Shown piece by piece: positions 36,412-48,768 of a stretch of DNA of 64,000 nucleotides (positions within the stretch are counted from its first letter, which is position 1; each line of letters opens with the position of its first letter). The notes under the pieces were generated by a model. It was not told the DNA's origin, did not search any database, and was given only the letters and a program-made list of their open reading frames with translations. Source of the DNA: Annona cherimola (taxonomy: Eukaryota; Streptophyta; Magnoliopsida; Magnoliales; Annonaceae); NCBI GenBank assembly GCA_030490835.1, contig CM059972.1, positions 92,055,137-92,119,136 on the forward strand, read 5' to 3'. A program made the translations under genes and the position numbers.

Positions 36412-36893
36412 TTAGACTTTTGCAAATATGTTTACAAGGTTTAACCAATATTACATTTATATCCTTAAGTTTGCCGAATTTGCGAATATGCTCACAAATT
36501 TTATATAAAATTACAACAATGTCCCTTTCGTTATGACACCGTTAGATTTTTATTTAAAATAACGATAATGCCCTTAAGCTAAATTATACACTTCTAATTT
36601 TTGAAAATATTGTAAGTATTTTTGCAAAAAAAAAATTAAAATAATAATACACGTAAAAATATATAAAATAATGAAATGGAAAATATATCTATAATATTTG
36701 AAAAAAATTGCAAGTTTATCACTTGGATTAAAAGGCATTATCATCATTTGACATAAAAATTTAATTGCATCATAATGGAAGGGATACAATTGCAATTTTA
36801 TGCAAACTTTGTGCGCATGTTTGTAAATTCGACAAACTTAGGAATATGGATGTGATATTGGTTAAATGTTGTAGGCATATTTACAAAATTCCT
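36412..36893. mobile_element. Foldback MITE, family 5
   Basis: The left arm with TTTAACCAATATTACATTTA and AAGTTTGCCGAATTTGCG pairs with the right arm with AAATTCGACAAACTTAGG and GATATTGGTTAAATG. Arms are over 120 bases. Confidence 0.75.
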
Positions 36894-37390
36894 AAATAAA
36901 TAAATAATATTTTATATAACATAAATTAATTAACTGAAATTAATATATTTGATATAAATGAAGCCAAATTACTAAAATAACGTTACAAAATAAGCAAAAA
37001 ATGTTTAATGTTTCTTAAATTAAATTACTTAAATTAATGAGTTGTGTTTAATACAAATGAAGTTGATATATTAAAATAATATCAAAACCCTTATATGTTG
37101 ATTCCATTAAATTTCTAAAGAAATATTTTTATTTTCTTAATTAAAATAAATATTTATATCCAAGTATTTTGAATATTTCAATACAAGTTCTTGCTTACTA
37201 GAGTTACTTTTAAACTAAGATAAAATACTCAAAAAGAAAAAAGTATAAAGAGAAATTAATTGGTGCAAATGGATTATAATATATTTCTCAACATAAATAA
37301 GGAAGAAGATTATGTATAATAATCCATCAAAAATGTATGCAATTGCCCCTTCATTTTGCACATTTCATTAAAACATGGATGAATTTCACA

Positions 37391-37740
37391 TGTAATACAA
37401 ATTTTATCTTCAATTTTATTTATACTTATGAACTTTTAAAATTTTTAAATATATTCATATATTTTATCCAAAATTCAATTCATACATATGCTCTTATGTA
37501 AAATGACGATTCCAAACCTAATTATAAATTGATGATTAAAAATTTGTGTTCAAATAATATATGACCATATAGTGATAAAAGTATGGTTCTATAGCTGCAG
37601 AAGTACTAAAAATTCATTTGAATATAAATTTTTAGCTTATACTATAATTAGGTTTAGGCATAGTAGGCATGAATGAAAATTAGGTTTAGAATTTTGAAAA
37701 TTTAGTAAGTATAAGTAAAATTAGAAATAAAATTTTGCTT
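37391..37740. mobile_element. Foldback MITE, family 6, copy 1
   Basis: The left arm ATTTTATTTATACTTATGAA pairs with the right arm AGTATAAGTAAAATTAG. The centre (AATATAAATTTTTAGC) is shared with 58863-59334. Confidence 0.6.
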
Positions 37741-38450
37741 AAAAATATAAAACTAACAATATAAATATAAAAAATAGCAACCTCTAAGACTTGATTTCTA
37801 TACTAAAATTATTATAAAGCTATGACATGAATGTCATAAAATAAATAAATAATTTAGAATAGGCACAAAATTTATAGCATTTTCTTACTCATTTTTTTTA
37901 AAAGAACAACTCACAAGATAATTTGTTTAAGGATAAGACTTCTAACTTATGATAATCTAGAATGCGTATGAGAACTTGGCAATAGGGGAAAAAAGATGCA
38001 CAGGGGCTATTTGGAATACCGAAATACTTATATAAAAATGTAAATTTTTCAATGTAAGGGAAGCTGGAGCAAACAATATCATATCATTAAGCTGACTACT
38101 ACCCATGGCAAAAGAGCTTAGGAAATAGCGCAGATGAGTAGCAATTGCAGCTAATTTAGTTTCACTTAATGACAGACAAGTAGATGCATTTAATGAACAT
38201 TGTCGTGCAGTCTACCTGGCCGACAAAAGCACATTTAATACATGGAGCTTGTGCGACGAAAAAATGCCAAACGAGTTTTATGTCTACCCAAATTGCCCCA
38301 AAAAATTGTAATCCACATAAAGTTATTTGTGGAAGATAATATTTGATAAATTGAAAAGCATACTAAGAAGTGTTTATAACTTAACTCATAACTATAGTAA
38401 TTTTTAAATAAGGATTATAAAATAAACTTGCTCAAACATAATTTGTATTT
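37741..38450. other. AT-rich spacer before the Copia element
   Basis: No coding frame, repeat family or RNA gene seen. Confidence 0.4.
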
Positions 38451-38455
38451 GCTAG

Positions 38456-38912
38456 TGTTGGATTTTTGGACTTACATATTTAATAATTATATATACGTTT
38501 TCATAAATAGTTGCCCAAATTATAAAGTGATCTTATAAGGTTTATGAGCCCAAATTGTCTAATAGAGTATGAGTTTCTTATGCGGAGAAACTCTATTGCC
38601 TATTTTCTAATTTCTATTTCTATGATAGGCTAAATTAGAAATTAGAAAGATGGGTACACTATATAAACTGTTATGGTCCTCAGGTTATACACTTTTAGGA
38701 TTTCTTTTCTGACATCCCATCATTGGAAAAAAGGAGTCACCTTCTTCAGAAAACCTTAGGGCATTAACTTAGAAAATTAGAAACCTTCAAATTCAACAAC
38801 AATTGCTCTTATGGATTCAAGTACGCTTCCACTTATGGTTTATTTCCTTGATGACTTAGCATGGAGGATCCTGGAGTGATTAATAGTTTTAATCAATATG
38901 GTTTTCCCAACA
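38456..38912 (+). repeat. 5' LTR of the Copia element
   Basis: Starts TGTTGGATTTTTGG, ends TTTTCCCAACA, and has a TATA box (TATATAAA, 38660-38667). The PBS follows after two bases. Confidence 0.93.
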
Positions 38913-38914
38913 AG

Positions 38915-38926
38915 TGGTATCAGAGC
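38915..38926 (+). other. Primer binding site, initiator-Met tRNA
   Basis: TGGTATCAGAGC is the standard complement of the plant initiator methionine tRNA 3' end, three bases after the LTR. Confidence 0.95.
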
Positions 38927-41640
38927 CAATCTTCATGTTGATTCATTGAGAAATTATTTTAAAGTCTTGTTATACAAAATCTTGGAATTATGAAATATTC
39001 GGATTGATAATATATGAATATATATGCTTTATGATTTCGTAATACCTATGGGGTTCGCATACTTAATGGGTAAATTAAATATGCATCTTTTAAATTGATG
39101 GGACTAATTGAATTTATATTTATTTGTATGGGATTCCAAATAGCCTAGAAACGGGATGCATTGTCATAGAATCCGGATTTCATAGATTGCCCAGATTTTG
39201 ATTTAGTGCCTCTTCCCATGGATTTAGACATCCAAAATGCATAAATCCTCATATTTTATTAATGCTCATAGATTTCCAAGACAATATGTTCAGGCCGTCG
39301 ATTTTTTTTTTGGTCTTGGATTTTTCATGAGAAAAACCTAAAGAAAAATGCTTGCCAGTTTGCGTTTTGGAATTCCATCAAGTTGTTTTCAGTTGAAACA
39401 AGCAAATTGCTAAAATCCGGCATCATCGCATGTCATGGAAGGGATAGCTACAAAGGGCAGTCGTCGAAGTCGGCTATAAAGGAAAAAGATAGGCTTTTTG
39501 CCCATCTATCAGGGACGGAGGCCACAAAAGATAAAGGACGGGCGTTAGATTTTAGTGTAATTAGGCTAAGCCTTCTGGTGTCAGCTGTAGCGGGCAGCAA
39601 CGACTGCGCTTACGGGTGCAACTTGGGCCGAGTTGAGCCCGAACCCGATTTTGAACGGTGTTGAAACTTGATTTTTCATAACCCGAACCCGAGGAACCCG
39701 ATTTGTAAATATGATAGGGTTCAAGTGAGCCCGAGCCCGATTTCCTATTTAATATTTATTATAAAATATATTATATACATACTATTTAAAACAATATTTC
39801 TTTATATTCTTTATATTTTATGTTATTATATCTATATTTGAATACATATTTGGCACATTGTAATTTTATTGTAAATAAAGTATATTATTTCATTTATATT
39901 TATCTTTTATTTCTATCATTCACTTTTACAATTATTAGTTTTTTCCTTTATCTTAGTTTTGTTGTTAAATTTTTTCTAGAAATATTCTTTATATTACTAT
40001 TTTAAAAAATATTAGTTTGATTATATATTATTATGTTTACCTACATGATTTATTATTATTATTTATTCATATGAAATTCTAAACTTATAACTTTTAAATA
40101 AAATGTAAATTCGTCAACATAAATTCTAACCCGAAACTCAATCCGAACCCGATTTTCAAAAATAGGGTTAGGGTTCAGGTTTTACAAACAGGGGTAGGGT
40201 TAGGGTCGAGATGAACCCGAGTTTCATGAGCCCGAGTTGCACCCTTAACTGCGCTACAATGGGTTTTCCTAGACTAGAAACCCTTCTAGTTGCAGCTGTC
40301 GGAGAAGATGGACGCTGGTGATGGCTTGATGGTTGTTAGCGGCGGCAAGGGTGGCTAGGGTTTCTCCCATTCAGTTTTTCTTAGGAAGAAGATAAGAAGT
40401 TTTACACAAAACTCCCCGAGCTAGAAAGAAATTATAAGAAATCCCCTAGCAAGAACAATTTGCGAAAGCCCCACAACCAAAAAGAATTTACAAAATAGCC
40501 TGATCTCTCTCACTTGCATCTGTGGGCTTGGGCTTGCATTAGTGGGTTATCTCATTTCACGTGGGCTTAAGCTCACATCCAATTGCAGGTCCAAATAGAT
40601 CATAGGCCCATGCGGATTACTAACCCTAGATTTAAAATGGCCCTCAGGCTGGGCTGACTCTAAGCCTGCCAAGCCATTTTTGCCTAGGCCTGGGTGGGCT
40701 TGCCTTAAGCCTCCCTATGGCCTAGAACCTTAGGTCTAGTCGTCTGCTCTTTTTGCCCTGGGTTAGGGCCAACTTCAAGCCCGTCAACGACCCAACAGTT
40801 AGAGCCCGTGGACACGTGGCAGCTAGACATTCGTCTAAAGTAACTTTAATATATTTTATGATCTTGGTATCCAATTTGGATGATCTAATTTTGATTTTTT
40901 GTGTTTTTGAACATTGTAAATCATATGGAAGGGTCCAAAAATATAATATTTTTATGAATTTATGTATATACATGAAATTTTTGAATTATGTGCAATTAAT
41001 TGATATGGTTAATTTATAGAAATTTAGAAAGCAATTTGTAAATAATTTTCATGCTTCTATGATTTGTTGCTTTCTATTAAATTTTAAATTAACCTATTAT
41101 CATGTAAAATTCACTTTTTGGATCTTTTGGAATTTTAATTTCCAATAATGGCACAAATATTCTTTATAAATGTTTAATGTTTTGAAATAAATTAATTGAA
41201 ATAACATGCTGCCAAAGTAGCCTATCTTGTGTAGGTTAATTTATTTTCAAAATATTAAAATGATTGTGTGAGTGTAATTCATGCGGATATTAATCGGCCC
41301 AAAGGAATGTTGATATTTGGCCAAATTGCATGCACATGTGTGGTAATAAATATGTGATAATTATTTAGTTATCCATGTGAATAGTAGGTTGGTCCAAAGA
41401 AAGACTTATTATTTGACAGAACTTTATTATCAATATTTAATTACCATAACAAGAGAACCACTTAGAAGTTAATATTTTTGTCTAAAGACTAGATATTAAT
41501 ATTGAACTAGGTATCTTGTGATGAGCCCTGTCATTATTTGAATTTTTCTAAGGTTTAATATGAAACTTATATGAATATGTTGTTTTGTTCTATTTTCAAC
41601 TAATATATTTGCTTCTACTATATCTGCCAACATCAGTTCT
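38927..41640 (+). other. Copia leader with nested hAT
   Basis: Long untranslated leader between PBS and gag. Part of it is GC-rich (40250-40820). I see no protein domain here, and the open frame at 39383-39664 runs into the hAT insertion. Confidence 0.6.
39611..40247. mobile_element. hAT-type non-autonomous element, family TAGGGGTGCAA, copy 2
   Basis: Termini TACGGGTGCAACTTGGG and CCCGAGTTGCACCCTTA, flanked by an exact 8-bp target duplication ACTGCGCT (39603-39610, 40248-40255). 637 bp. It matches 12071-13098 along its length in inverse orientation. No transposase. Confidence 0.92.
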
Positions 41641-41645
41641 ATTCT

Positions 41646-42390
41646 CATGCTGAACGGAACTATTTTCAAGCAATGGATAGAGAATGTAATGATTATTCTT
41701 AGCTGTATGGATCTCAACCTTGCATTAAGAACTAAACAACTCACCTCTCTTACGGTTGCAAGTTTCATTGAAAAAAAAGGGACTTTGAGATGTGGGATCG
41801 TTTCAATCGCATGAGTCTTATGATCATACGCAAGACAATTTCAGAAGCTTTCAAGGGTGGTATGCCTTAACAGGATACTACTGCTAAGGATTTCCTTAAT
41901 GAAATTGAAAAGTGCTTTAAAAAAAACGATAAGGCCGAAACAAGTTCGACTCTATCAAGCTTGGTTTCAATGAGGTATAATGGCAAAAGAAACATAAGAG
42001 AGTACATCACTATATGTCTCATCTTGTTTCGAAACTAAAGACACTTGGGTTACTGCTATCTGATAATTTGCTGGTACATTTATTTTTTATTTCTCTTCCA
42101 AAACAATTCAGTCAGTTCAAGGTCAGTTACAACTGTAAAAAAATAGTCTTTTAATAAGCTCATTTCACATTATGTGAAAGAAGAAGATAACATGAAGCAA
42201 GATAGATCCGAAAGTGCTCACTTAGCAAGTACTTCCAAGGAAAATATCAAGAAAAGAAAAAAGAATAAAAAAGCTGCAGGTGGAGTGACAAATAAAAAAC
42301 AACAAAAGAAATCAACTAAGGAATCAAGCTGTTACTTTTTTCACACTTCTAGACACCAAAAGAAATATTGTACCAAATATCATGCTTAAA
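41646..42390 (+). pseudogene. Copia gag remnant
   Basis: Interrupted frames include D-F-L-N-E-I-E-K-C-F near 41890, M-R-Y-N-G-K-R-N-I-R-E-Y near 41970 and a decayed zinc knuckle C-Y-F-F-H-T-S-R-H-Q-K-K-Y-C near 42330-42372, where the second cysteine of the CCHC pattern is lost. Lysine-rich linker before the knuckle as in the family. Confidence 0.75.
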
Positions 42391-42639
42391 GTAAAAGAAA
42401 GGGTTGTCTGAGTTGCCCAAAGCCAAATGATGCTCAAAGATTTATCTACATGGGCGATGACAAATCAGTTGAAGTTAAGGTGAAAGACATATTTTGATTA
42501 TTATTAAAGACTGATTTTTATTTGGATTTGAAAGAGACATATATTGTACCATCTTTTAGACGAAATTTGATTTCTATTTCTATATTGGATAAATCTGGTT
42601 ATTCTTATTCATTTGGAAATAGTCAGTTTAATCTTTCTT

Positions 42640-43360
42640 TAAATTCAAATATTGTGGGGTACCGACTCTTTATATTGTTATGATAATCTTTATTTGCTTA
42701 ATACAATTGCCTCATTTGTTGAATCCGTGCATGTGAATTGACATGGTACAAAACCCAAATTAATTGATAAGAATTCTACTTCACTCTGGCACAAACGTTT
42801 AGTGTATATATCTAAATAAAGAATTAAGAAACTTGTGTCAGATGGAATTTTTGATCCTCTTGACTTGTCAGATTTCCACGTCTGTGTTGATTATGTTAAG
42901 GAAAAATAGATAAACATAAGAAAATTTCGTGCCAAAAGATTTTCAGACATCTTAGAACTAATACAGACGGACATTTGTCGGTCATTCCCTAAGGCTTCTT
43001 GGAATGTTTAACAATATTTTATTACGTTCATAAATGATTTGTCTCGTTATGGCTATCTATATCTCATCCATGAGAAGTCTCAATCACTAAGCGTATTTAA
43101 AATTCTTAAGGCTAAAGTTGAAAACCAACTTAGCAAAAGAATTGAGGCCGTTAGATCTGATCGTGATGGTGAATATTATGATAGATATGATGGATCAGGT
43201 GAACAACATACATGGCCTTTTACCAAATTCTTAAAAGAGTGTCGTATCGTCCCACAGTACACTATGATAAAAAGTCCTACAATGAATGGAGTTGTTGAAA
43301 GACGAAACAGAACTTTAAAGGATATGATAAGGAGTATAATCAGTTTTCTTCTTCACTTAC
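42640..43360 (+). pseudogene. Copia GAG-pre-integrase and integrase, first part
   Basis: S-L-W-H-K-R-L near 42785 marks the pre-integrase region. Integrase catalytic residues are visible in the decayed frames: D in Q-T-D-I-C (~42967), D in S-D-R-D-G-E-Y (~43160) and E in G-V-V-E-R-R-N-R-T (~43300). The domain is cut at 43360 by a gypsy insertion and resumes at 47785. Confidence 0.85.
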
Positions 43361-43639
43361 TACCACACATAGCAAGTGCACTTTTATCTATATATATATA
43401 TTTTTTAGTTAAACAAACCAGACCCCCCAACTTAAATATTGCTATCTTTAATAAACATGCACAAAATATGAAAAGAAGATAGCAGAGAAAGAGACGACCT
43501 GGGGTGTAATGATCTGATGAAATTGCTGCAGCTTTTACCTGAAAAGAAAACTAACGAAAAAGAGATATATATACACATGTTGGGTTGCCTCCCAACCAGC
43601 GCTAAGTTTTACGTCTTCAGCCAGACGTAATGATTCATG

Positions 43640-45292
43640 TTATCCAATTCCTGCTCTGTAAAATTTTTTAACACTATGTAGATTATTTATCATTTTCATA
43701 TATTCATGCTCAAGATTTGTAAAGATTAATGAGTTATCAATGATGTCCAATAGGTAGCATTCTTCAGATTGATCTAAATTTTTTATTGAACTATTACCTA
43801 ATGGGAGCACGATTTTATTTTGGGTTAAACAGGATTCCATTTGAATACAACGCCCTTGGAGAAATTGACTATAATTTGGAATATATTGAATAACATCAAA
43901 GAGCGAAATTTTAACTTGAACCAGTTTAAACATTTGAATCATCTCTTCCTTTTTCATTAAATCATCTATGCTAATGACCTCATCTTTAAAAGTACTTGAA
44001 ATAACAGGTATGTACTTCTCAAAATTTTCATTAATAATTTCATTTTCATCTCCCCCCAACTTATCCTCAATAGACTCTTCATTTCTCACCTCACCATTAA
44101 TTTGGCTATGATCATCAATCTCCTCAATATTTTCTTGAGCTTTTTCTCCTTCAAATCTATCATTAATTAATTTTTCAGTATTTTCTATAATATTTTCTTG
44201 ATTATGAAGAGAGGAATTCTCGTTAAGTGTATGATCTAAGAAACCGTCACTACATAATGTTGTAATTATTACCAAATTTTCAGACAATAGATTTTCTGAT
44301 AGTAATTGATCTGATTGAGTTTGATAATCAAAATGATTTATTGGAGTGATAGTTGATTCTTTAGGTTCCTCCCCGCATAATGTATCAATATATTCATTAT
44401 TTATTTTCAAATTCTCTTTCTTTTGACCTAGCTTTTGTTTATTAAGGTATTCAGCTTCTAAAACAGTTTGAAATGCTAAGTCATTTTCAAAATATGGATT
44501 TTCTAATGGTATTGAATTTAATTGAATTTGAAAATTCGAGTAATCAATTAGATTATCAATTTGGTTAGTATGATCTGCATGAACTGTCGTCTTAGAAAAT
44601 GATTGTTGGTCGGAAAGAAATTGTTGATCTAATCTTTCGAATCCTTCCTCCACGTTATCCAAGTGAGGAGATTGTTGATAATCTACTTCATTTGATGAAA
44701 AATTTTCAAAGTCCTCTTGTGGGGGATTCGAGTGTAAATACAGATTTTTATAATGTTCAACTCGATTTAGGCACTCTGAAAATTTATTTTCTATGTTTTG
44801 AAAGCCATCGAGAAAAATATTTTTTAGTTCTTCAATTTCCTCATTGTAATTATATGTTTGATGAGAAGATTGGTTAGTAGGTTGAGGTGAAAAATTTTCT
44901 TCAGGATATACAGGTGGCTCATATGCATTTTCATAATGATTAGATTGACATTGATAATTTAAAAATTGATTTTGCTTAGCTGGCCACTGGGTTTGTAGAT
45001 ATGGAGGGTAGGGTTGCATTTGGTAGTTTGTCCAAGAAGTATTAGGACAACTCATCCATTCTGAGTTATATGTATGTGAAAATGAATTGTAATTAGGTGT
45101 AGGGAACTCATGAAAATTTTGAATTTGTTCTTGATATGGTAAAAATTGAGTCTCATTAGAATGTGTTGTTGGAAAAGGAATTGATGTATTTAAGAATGAA
45201 CTGTTTGAGTTTTGATAGGTAAGTAAATCATTAATCTTTTGGTTTAATTCTTCTAACTTACCTAATTGCTGATCAATAAAGTTCATGTCCAT
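43640..45292 (-). CDS. Intact 550-aa ORF of the gypsy element, gag/PR-region derived
   Basis: Uninterrupted, beginning M-D-M-N-F-I-D-Q-Q-L-G-K-L-E-E-L with a short coiled-coil-like start. Residues ~25-230 are rich in N, Q, Y, P and S (low complexity) and ~230-440 are acidic. A conserved-looking block follows: M-F-K-L-V-Q-V-K-I-S-L-F-D-V-I-Q-Y-I-P (455-472) then N-Y-S-Q-F-L, which resembles the segment between gag and protease of Athila/Tat gypsy polyproteins, then E-E-C-Y-L-L-D-I-I-D (510-519), which resembles the segment between protease and RT. The protease active site D-S/T-G normally between them is absent. I infer a deleted polyprotein that stayed open. No signal peptide, zinc knuckle or membrane segment. 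Whether it helps particle formation is unknown. Confidence 0.8.
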   Translation of the reverse strand: MDMNFIDQQLGKLEELNQKINDLLTYQNSNSSFLNTSIPFPTTHSNETQFLPYQEQIQNFHEFPTPNYNSFSHTYNSEWMSCPNTSWTNYQMQPYPPYLQTQWPAKQNQFLNYQCQSNHYENAYEPPVYPEENFSPQPTNQSSHQTYNYNEEIEELKNIFLDGFQNIENKFSECLNRVEHYKNLYLHSNPPQEDFENFSSNEVDYQQSPHLDNVEEGFERLDQQFLSDQQSFSKTTVHADHTNQIDNLIDYSNFQIQLNSIPLENPYFENDLAFQTVLEAEYLNKQKLGQKKENLKINNEYIDTLCGEEPKESTITPINHFDYQTQSDQLLSENLLSENLVIITTLCSDGFLDHTLNENSSLHNQENIIENTEKLINDRFEGEKAQENIEEIDDHSQINGEVRNEESIEDKLGGDENEIINENFEKYIPVISSTFKDEVISIDDLMKKEEMIQMFKLVQVKISLFDVIQYIPNYSQFLQGRCIQMESCLTQNKIVLPLGNSSIKNLDQSEECYLLDIIDNSLIFTNLEHEYMKMINNLHSVKKFYRAGIG

Positions 45293-45465
45293 TCTTTAAT
45301 TTTAGTTTTTTTTTTTAAAGCAGGAAAGAATCGAAATTGGTAATCTAAAGTTCAAGTGCAATAAGTAAAGAAAGCAGATAAATAAAGCAGTAAAGATTAT
45401 ACTATTGAAAGCAAGTAAAGAAAATTTAAAGCAACTAATAAAACAATTCAAACCTCAATATGCCT

Positions 45466-45482
45466 CCCCGGCAACGGCGCCA
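45466..45482 (-). other. Primer binding site, tRNA-Asp
   Basis: Minus strand TGGCGCCGTTGCCGGGG is the complement of the plant tRNA-Asp acceptor end CCCCGGCAACGGCGCCA. Confidence 0.92.
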
Positions 45483-45488
45483 AAAACT

Positions 45489-47784
45489 TGATGCGAACCA
45501 AGTGCTTGTCGTTAAGAGTACTGTGATCATCAGTTTAATTAAAATTAACCGAAACACATTAAAGCTACCACTATACGAGTGATAGTGTAGAATAACGGTG
45601 AGTCGGGTCGAATCCACAGAGAGGCGATGTAGTTTTGAATTGTTTTTTTAAGAGAAAGAAAAGAAGGTATAAAAAGAGAGAGAAAGAGAGAAGAGAGAAA
45701 GAGGAGAGAGAGAGAGAAAAGAAGAAATTAGAGAGAGAGAGAGAAGAGAGAAAGAGAAGAGAGAGAAAAAGAGAAAAGAGAAGAAATTGGAGATAAAAGA
45801 AAAGGAGACAAGAAGCTAAAAGAAATTATAATTAACTAGCAACTTAATTAAAACTATTCTAAGAAAGCAAAAAAAGCTATGAAATTTAACTATTAAAGCA
45901 GGAAAGAGAATTATATTAAATTTAATCTAAAAATTACAAAGCATAAAATAAAGCAGTAAATCTAATCTAAAAATTAAAACTACAAATTAAAAAGCAAGAA
46001 CTACGAGACACTACAAAGCATAATAAAATAAAATTTACATCACCCGAATATGGAGAGCAAAATCTCCACGTAATAGAAAACTTTATTGCTTGGCCCCACC
46101 TCGTCACTACGGGTCCCACAAGATGGGTCCCACCCACTTGCTATGGGTCCCACCCAAGGGGTTGTGTGTGGGGTATGGGGTGTGTTGGGATGAGTGAAGG
46201 GCTCCTTTTATAGTTGTGGGAGGGGCCCTCCCTCCCTTGTGCAATCCGATGTGGGATTGCTGCTCATTGCCATTTGCCGTAGCTTTTCTTTCTATTTTGA
46301 CGAAGAGGAGGAAAACGCAGTGGCAAAATCTGCTGGCTAAAAATGTGATGCTTCCGAAATGGGTTTGCGAATTCTTCATTGGCTCTTGTTGCTGTTTGGT
46401 TCGGGCTTTAGCAATGAAATGAAGAAGCGGTGATCATTTAAGCTGCTGCCTGCTTGGAGGATGACCGAAGAAACCATGATCCATATCTGGCCGAAGCTGC
46501 AGGGGTGCTATTGGTTGTCGTTTCTGAGAAGGAAGCTGAGTTTGTCCATTGGAATGCCGGACCCTGGATTTCCGTGCTAATGTTTGGATTGGGTTTGGCT
46601 GCAAGGAGAAGATTTGGAGTGCCGTAACTTGGCATTCAAAATTGCAAGGTTGGAAGCTTGATTCGGGCTTGGGCAGCTACTGCTAGTTTGGAGCTCTAAT
46701 GGAGTTCGGTCATTTGGATTTTGGGGCTTCAAATTTAATCGCAAATTTTTAATGGAGATAGCTGCTGCTCGGTGGAGAAAAGTTGGGTATTTTTCTGGCA
46801 GCTGGATTTCGTTGATGGTCGGTTTTGGGGCATAGTTTCTGGTGCTAGCAGATCTTGAAAAAGGGGCGCCGGTGCGATGGAAGAAGCAGACGAGATCGTG
46901 ATTGCTGGGTTTCTGATCGGACGCGGGCGGGAGAAGAATGTGTCGCCAGCGTTGATCATGGCATGGTGGACCGATTTCGGTGCAGCTGGTGGCTGGATTT
47001 CATTTTTGGTTCGAAACAGTTCCGAAAAATGTACGGCTGCTGACTTGCCGTGGTTAAATCGTGGCTGCCTGTTGCTTGAATCGTTGCTGCCATGGCTGCC
47101 AGCTTTGATGGAGAAGGCTGCCTTGGTTCACCGGAGAAGGAAAGAAGAGAAAGGAGCTCGCCGGACTTGGAGAAGATGGCTGCCGGATTTATTTGTGTGG
47201 TGCGGACGACTGGCTGGGATTTAGATGCCGGAGCTTATGAAGACTACACTGCTGCTGAAATTCATGGCTGCCGCTGGTGTTTGCTCTGCTTCCATGGATG
47301 CTACCGGTCGGCGGGCTTTTGCTGGAGCTGCTTGGATTGGGCGTTTTGGGGAAGATGGAGCACCGTAAAATGGTGCTCCGGCGCTGCACAACTGCGTGTA
47401 CTCATGCAGCGAGTTTAAATATAATTTTAATAATTTCCATAATGACACGTATCATCTTAGTTTAATCTTTTAATTTATTTTATATAATACTTTACTTTGT
47501 TCCTAATATAATTATAGTTATATATTTATGATTTTCCAATTAGATAGTCTTATAATTTTGCCTAAATTATATTAATATCTAATACATATTTTAACGTTAA
47601 AATGTTCTAAGGGATTTATATTTTTAAGAATGTTACAAAAAGACCCATTTTATAGCAAAATTAAATATTCTATTAAAAATATGATTTTCATGAAATTCCA
47701 CTTAAAACATGTATTTAATTAACGTTTTAATACTTAACGGTGTGAATTTAATATAAAATTAAATGAAAATTTTTGGACTTATCA
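45489..47784 (-). repeat. 5' LTR of the gypsy element
   Basis: About 2.3 kb, starting TGATAAGTCC and ending next to the Asp PBS. A minus-strand TATA box (TATAAAAGG) is at 46212-46204. It contains a purine-rich GA microsatellite (45655-45790). The GC-rich open frames at 46850-47420 show no known domain. Confidence 0.75.
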
Positions 47785-48430
47785 ATTACTTTACCAGACT
47801 CAGTCTGGAGAGAGACTTTGAATACTTTAGCTTATATCCTTAACAGAGTACCAACCAAGGCAGCGGCTAAAACCCCTTATGAATTATGGACTGACAAAAA
47901 ACATATCAGAAAATATTTACGTATTTGAAATTGTCCAGCCGAGGCAAGGTCTTATAGGCCAAATGAAAAGAAACTGGACTCAAGAACAATTAGCAACTAT
48001 TTCGTTGAATATTTTGAATGGTCCCGAGGGTATAAATTTTATGATTCCACATCCAAATCCTTTTTTGAAATAAGAAATGTCCGATTCTTTGAAGATATTG
48101 AGCTTAGGGGGAAGATAAAGTTAAATACTATGTCTTTGAAGAGAACGAATTAGTCACTTTTCCTTCAATTGTTGTTCTCGATATGTTTTAAGCAACAATA
48201 CCAAAATCACAAGACATTGTTGATAACCTCCCTAATCAACTTCAACAAGATATTCCTGATAATCAAACTCGACAACATCAAGAATCAATGTCATTAAGGA
48301 GATCCACTAGAGAAAAGAGAAGTACAATTTTTAATGAATACATCATCTTTTTTCAAGAACATCAAGATGATATTGCAATAATAGAAGATCCTATCAACTT
48401 TCTTCAATCAATACAAAGTAAAAATTTTCA
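47785..48430 (+). pseudogene. Copia integrase, second part, and linker
   Basis: Resumes with L-P-D-S-V-W-R-E-T-L and N-R-V-P-T-K, then P-Y-E-L-W-T, typical of the end of Copia integrase. Continues as R-G-Y-K-F-Y-D near 48030 and a decayed integrase-RT linker. Several stops. Confidence 0.8.
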
Positions 48431-48446
48431 AAAGTGACTTAATGTC

Positions 48447-48768
48447 ATGGATAAAAATATTAAGTTCATGAGAAACAATGACATTTGGAAACTCGTCCCA
48501 TTGCCCAAAGGTGCGAAGCCATTGGTTATAAATGGATATTTAAAACCAAGAGGGATTCAAGGAGTAATGTTGAAAGGTATAAATCTCGTCTTGTCGCAAA
48601 AGGCTTTACTCAAAAGGAAGACATTGATTATAAAGAGACTTTCTCCCCAGTTTCATCGAAAGACTCTTTCAGAATAATAATAGCTCTAGTGGCACATTTT
48701 GACCTTAAACTACATCAGAGAGATATAAAGATTGTATTTCTCAATAGTAGAATTGATGAGACCATTTA
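48447..48768 (+). pseudogene. Copia reverse transcriptase, first part
   Basis: Y-K-W-I-F-K-T-K-R and R-L-V-A-K-G-F-T-Q, E-T-F-S-P-V near 48530-48660 are RVT_2 landmarks. A frameshift lies near 48490. The coding sequence is cut at 48768 by the TRIM. Confidence 0.85.

Larger units (their letters stand above)
43361..47784 (-). mobile_element. Non-autonomous Ty3/gypsy element (4.4 kb) inside Copia integrase
   Basis: Flanked by CTTAC (43356-43360) and ATTAC (47785-47789), and its removal rejoins the integrase frame. On the minus strand: 5' LTR 47784-45489 starting TGATAAGTCC, PBS 45482-45466 (TGGCGCCGTTGCCGGGG, complement of the tRNA-Asp 3' end), a 550-aa ORF (45292-43640), the phrase GTTGGGAGGCAACC typical of the 3' part of Athila/Tat-like elements (43585-43600), polypurine tract TTGGGGGGTC (43430-43421), then only about 50-60 bases of 3' LTR. 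No protease core, RT, RNase H or integrase of its own. Confidence 0.85.

Noticed and set aside
44599..44877. Plus-strand 92-codon frame
   Set aside because: Lies antisense within the 550-aa ORF and is a shadow.
46855..47465. GC-rich overlapping frames in the gypsy LTR, up to 115 codons
   Set aside because: They lie inside an LTR, have no recognisable domain and overlap each other on both strands.
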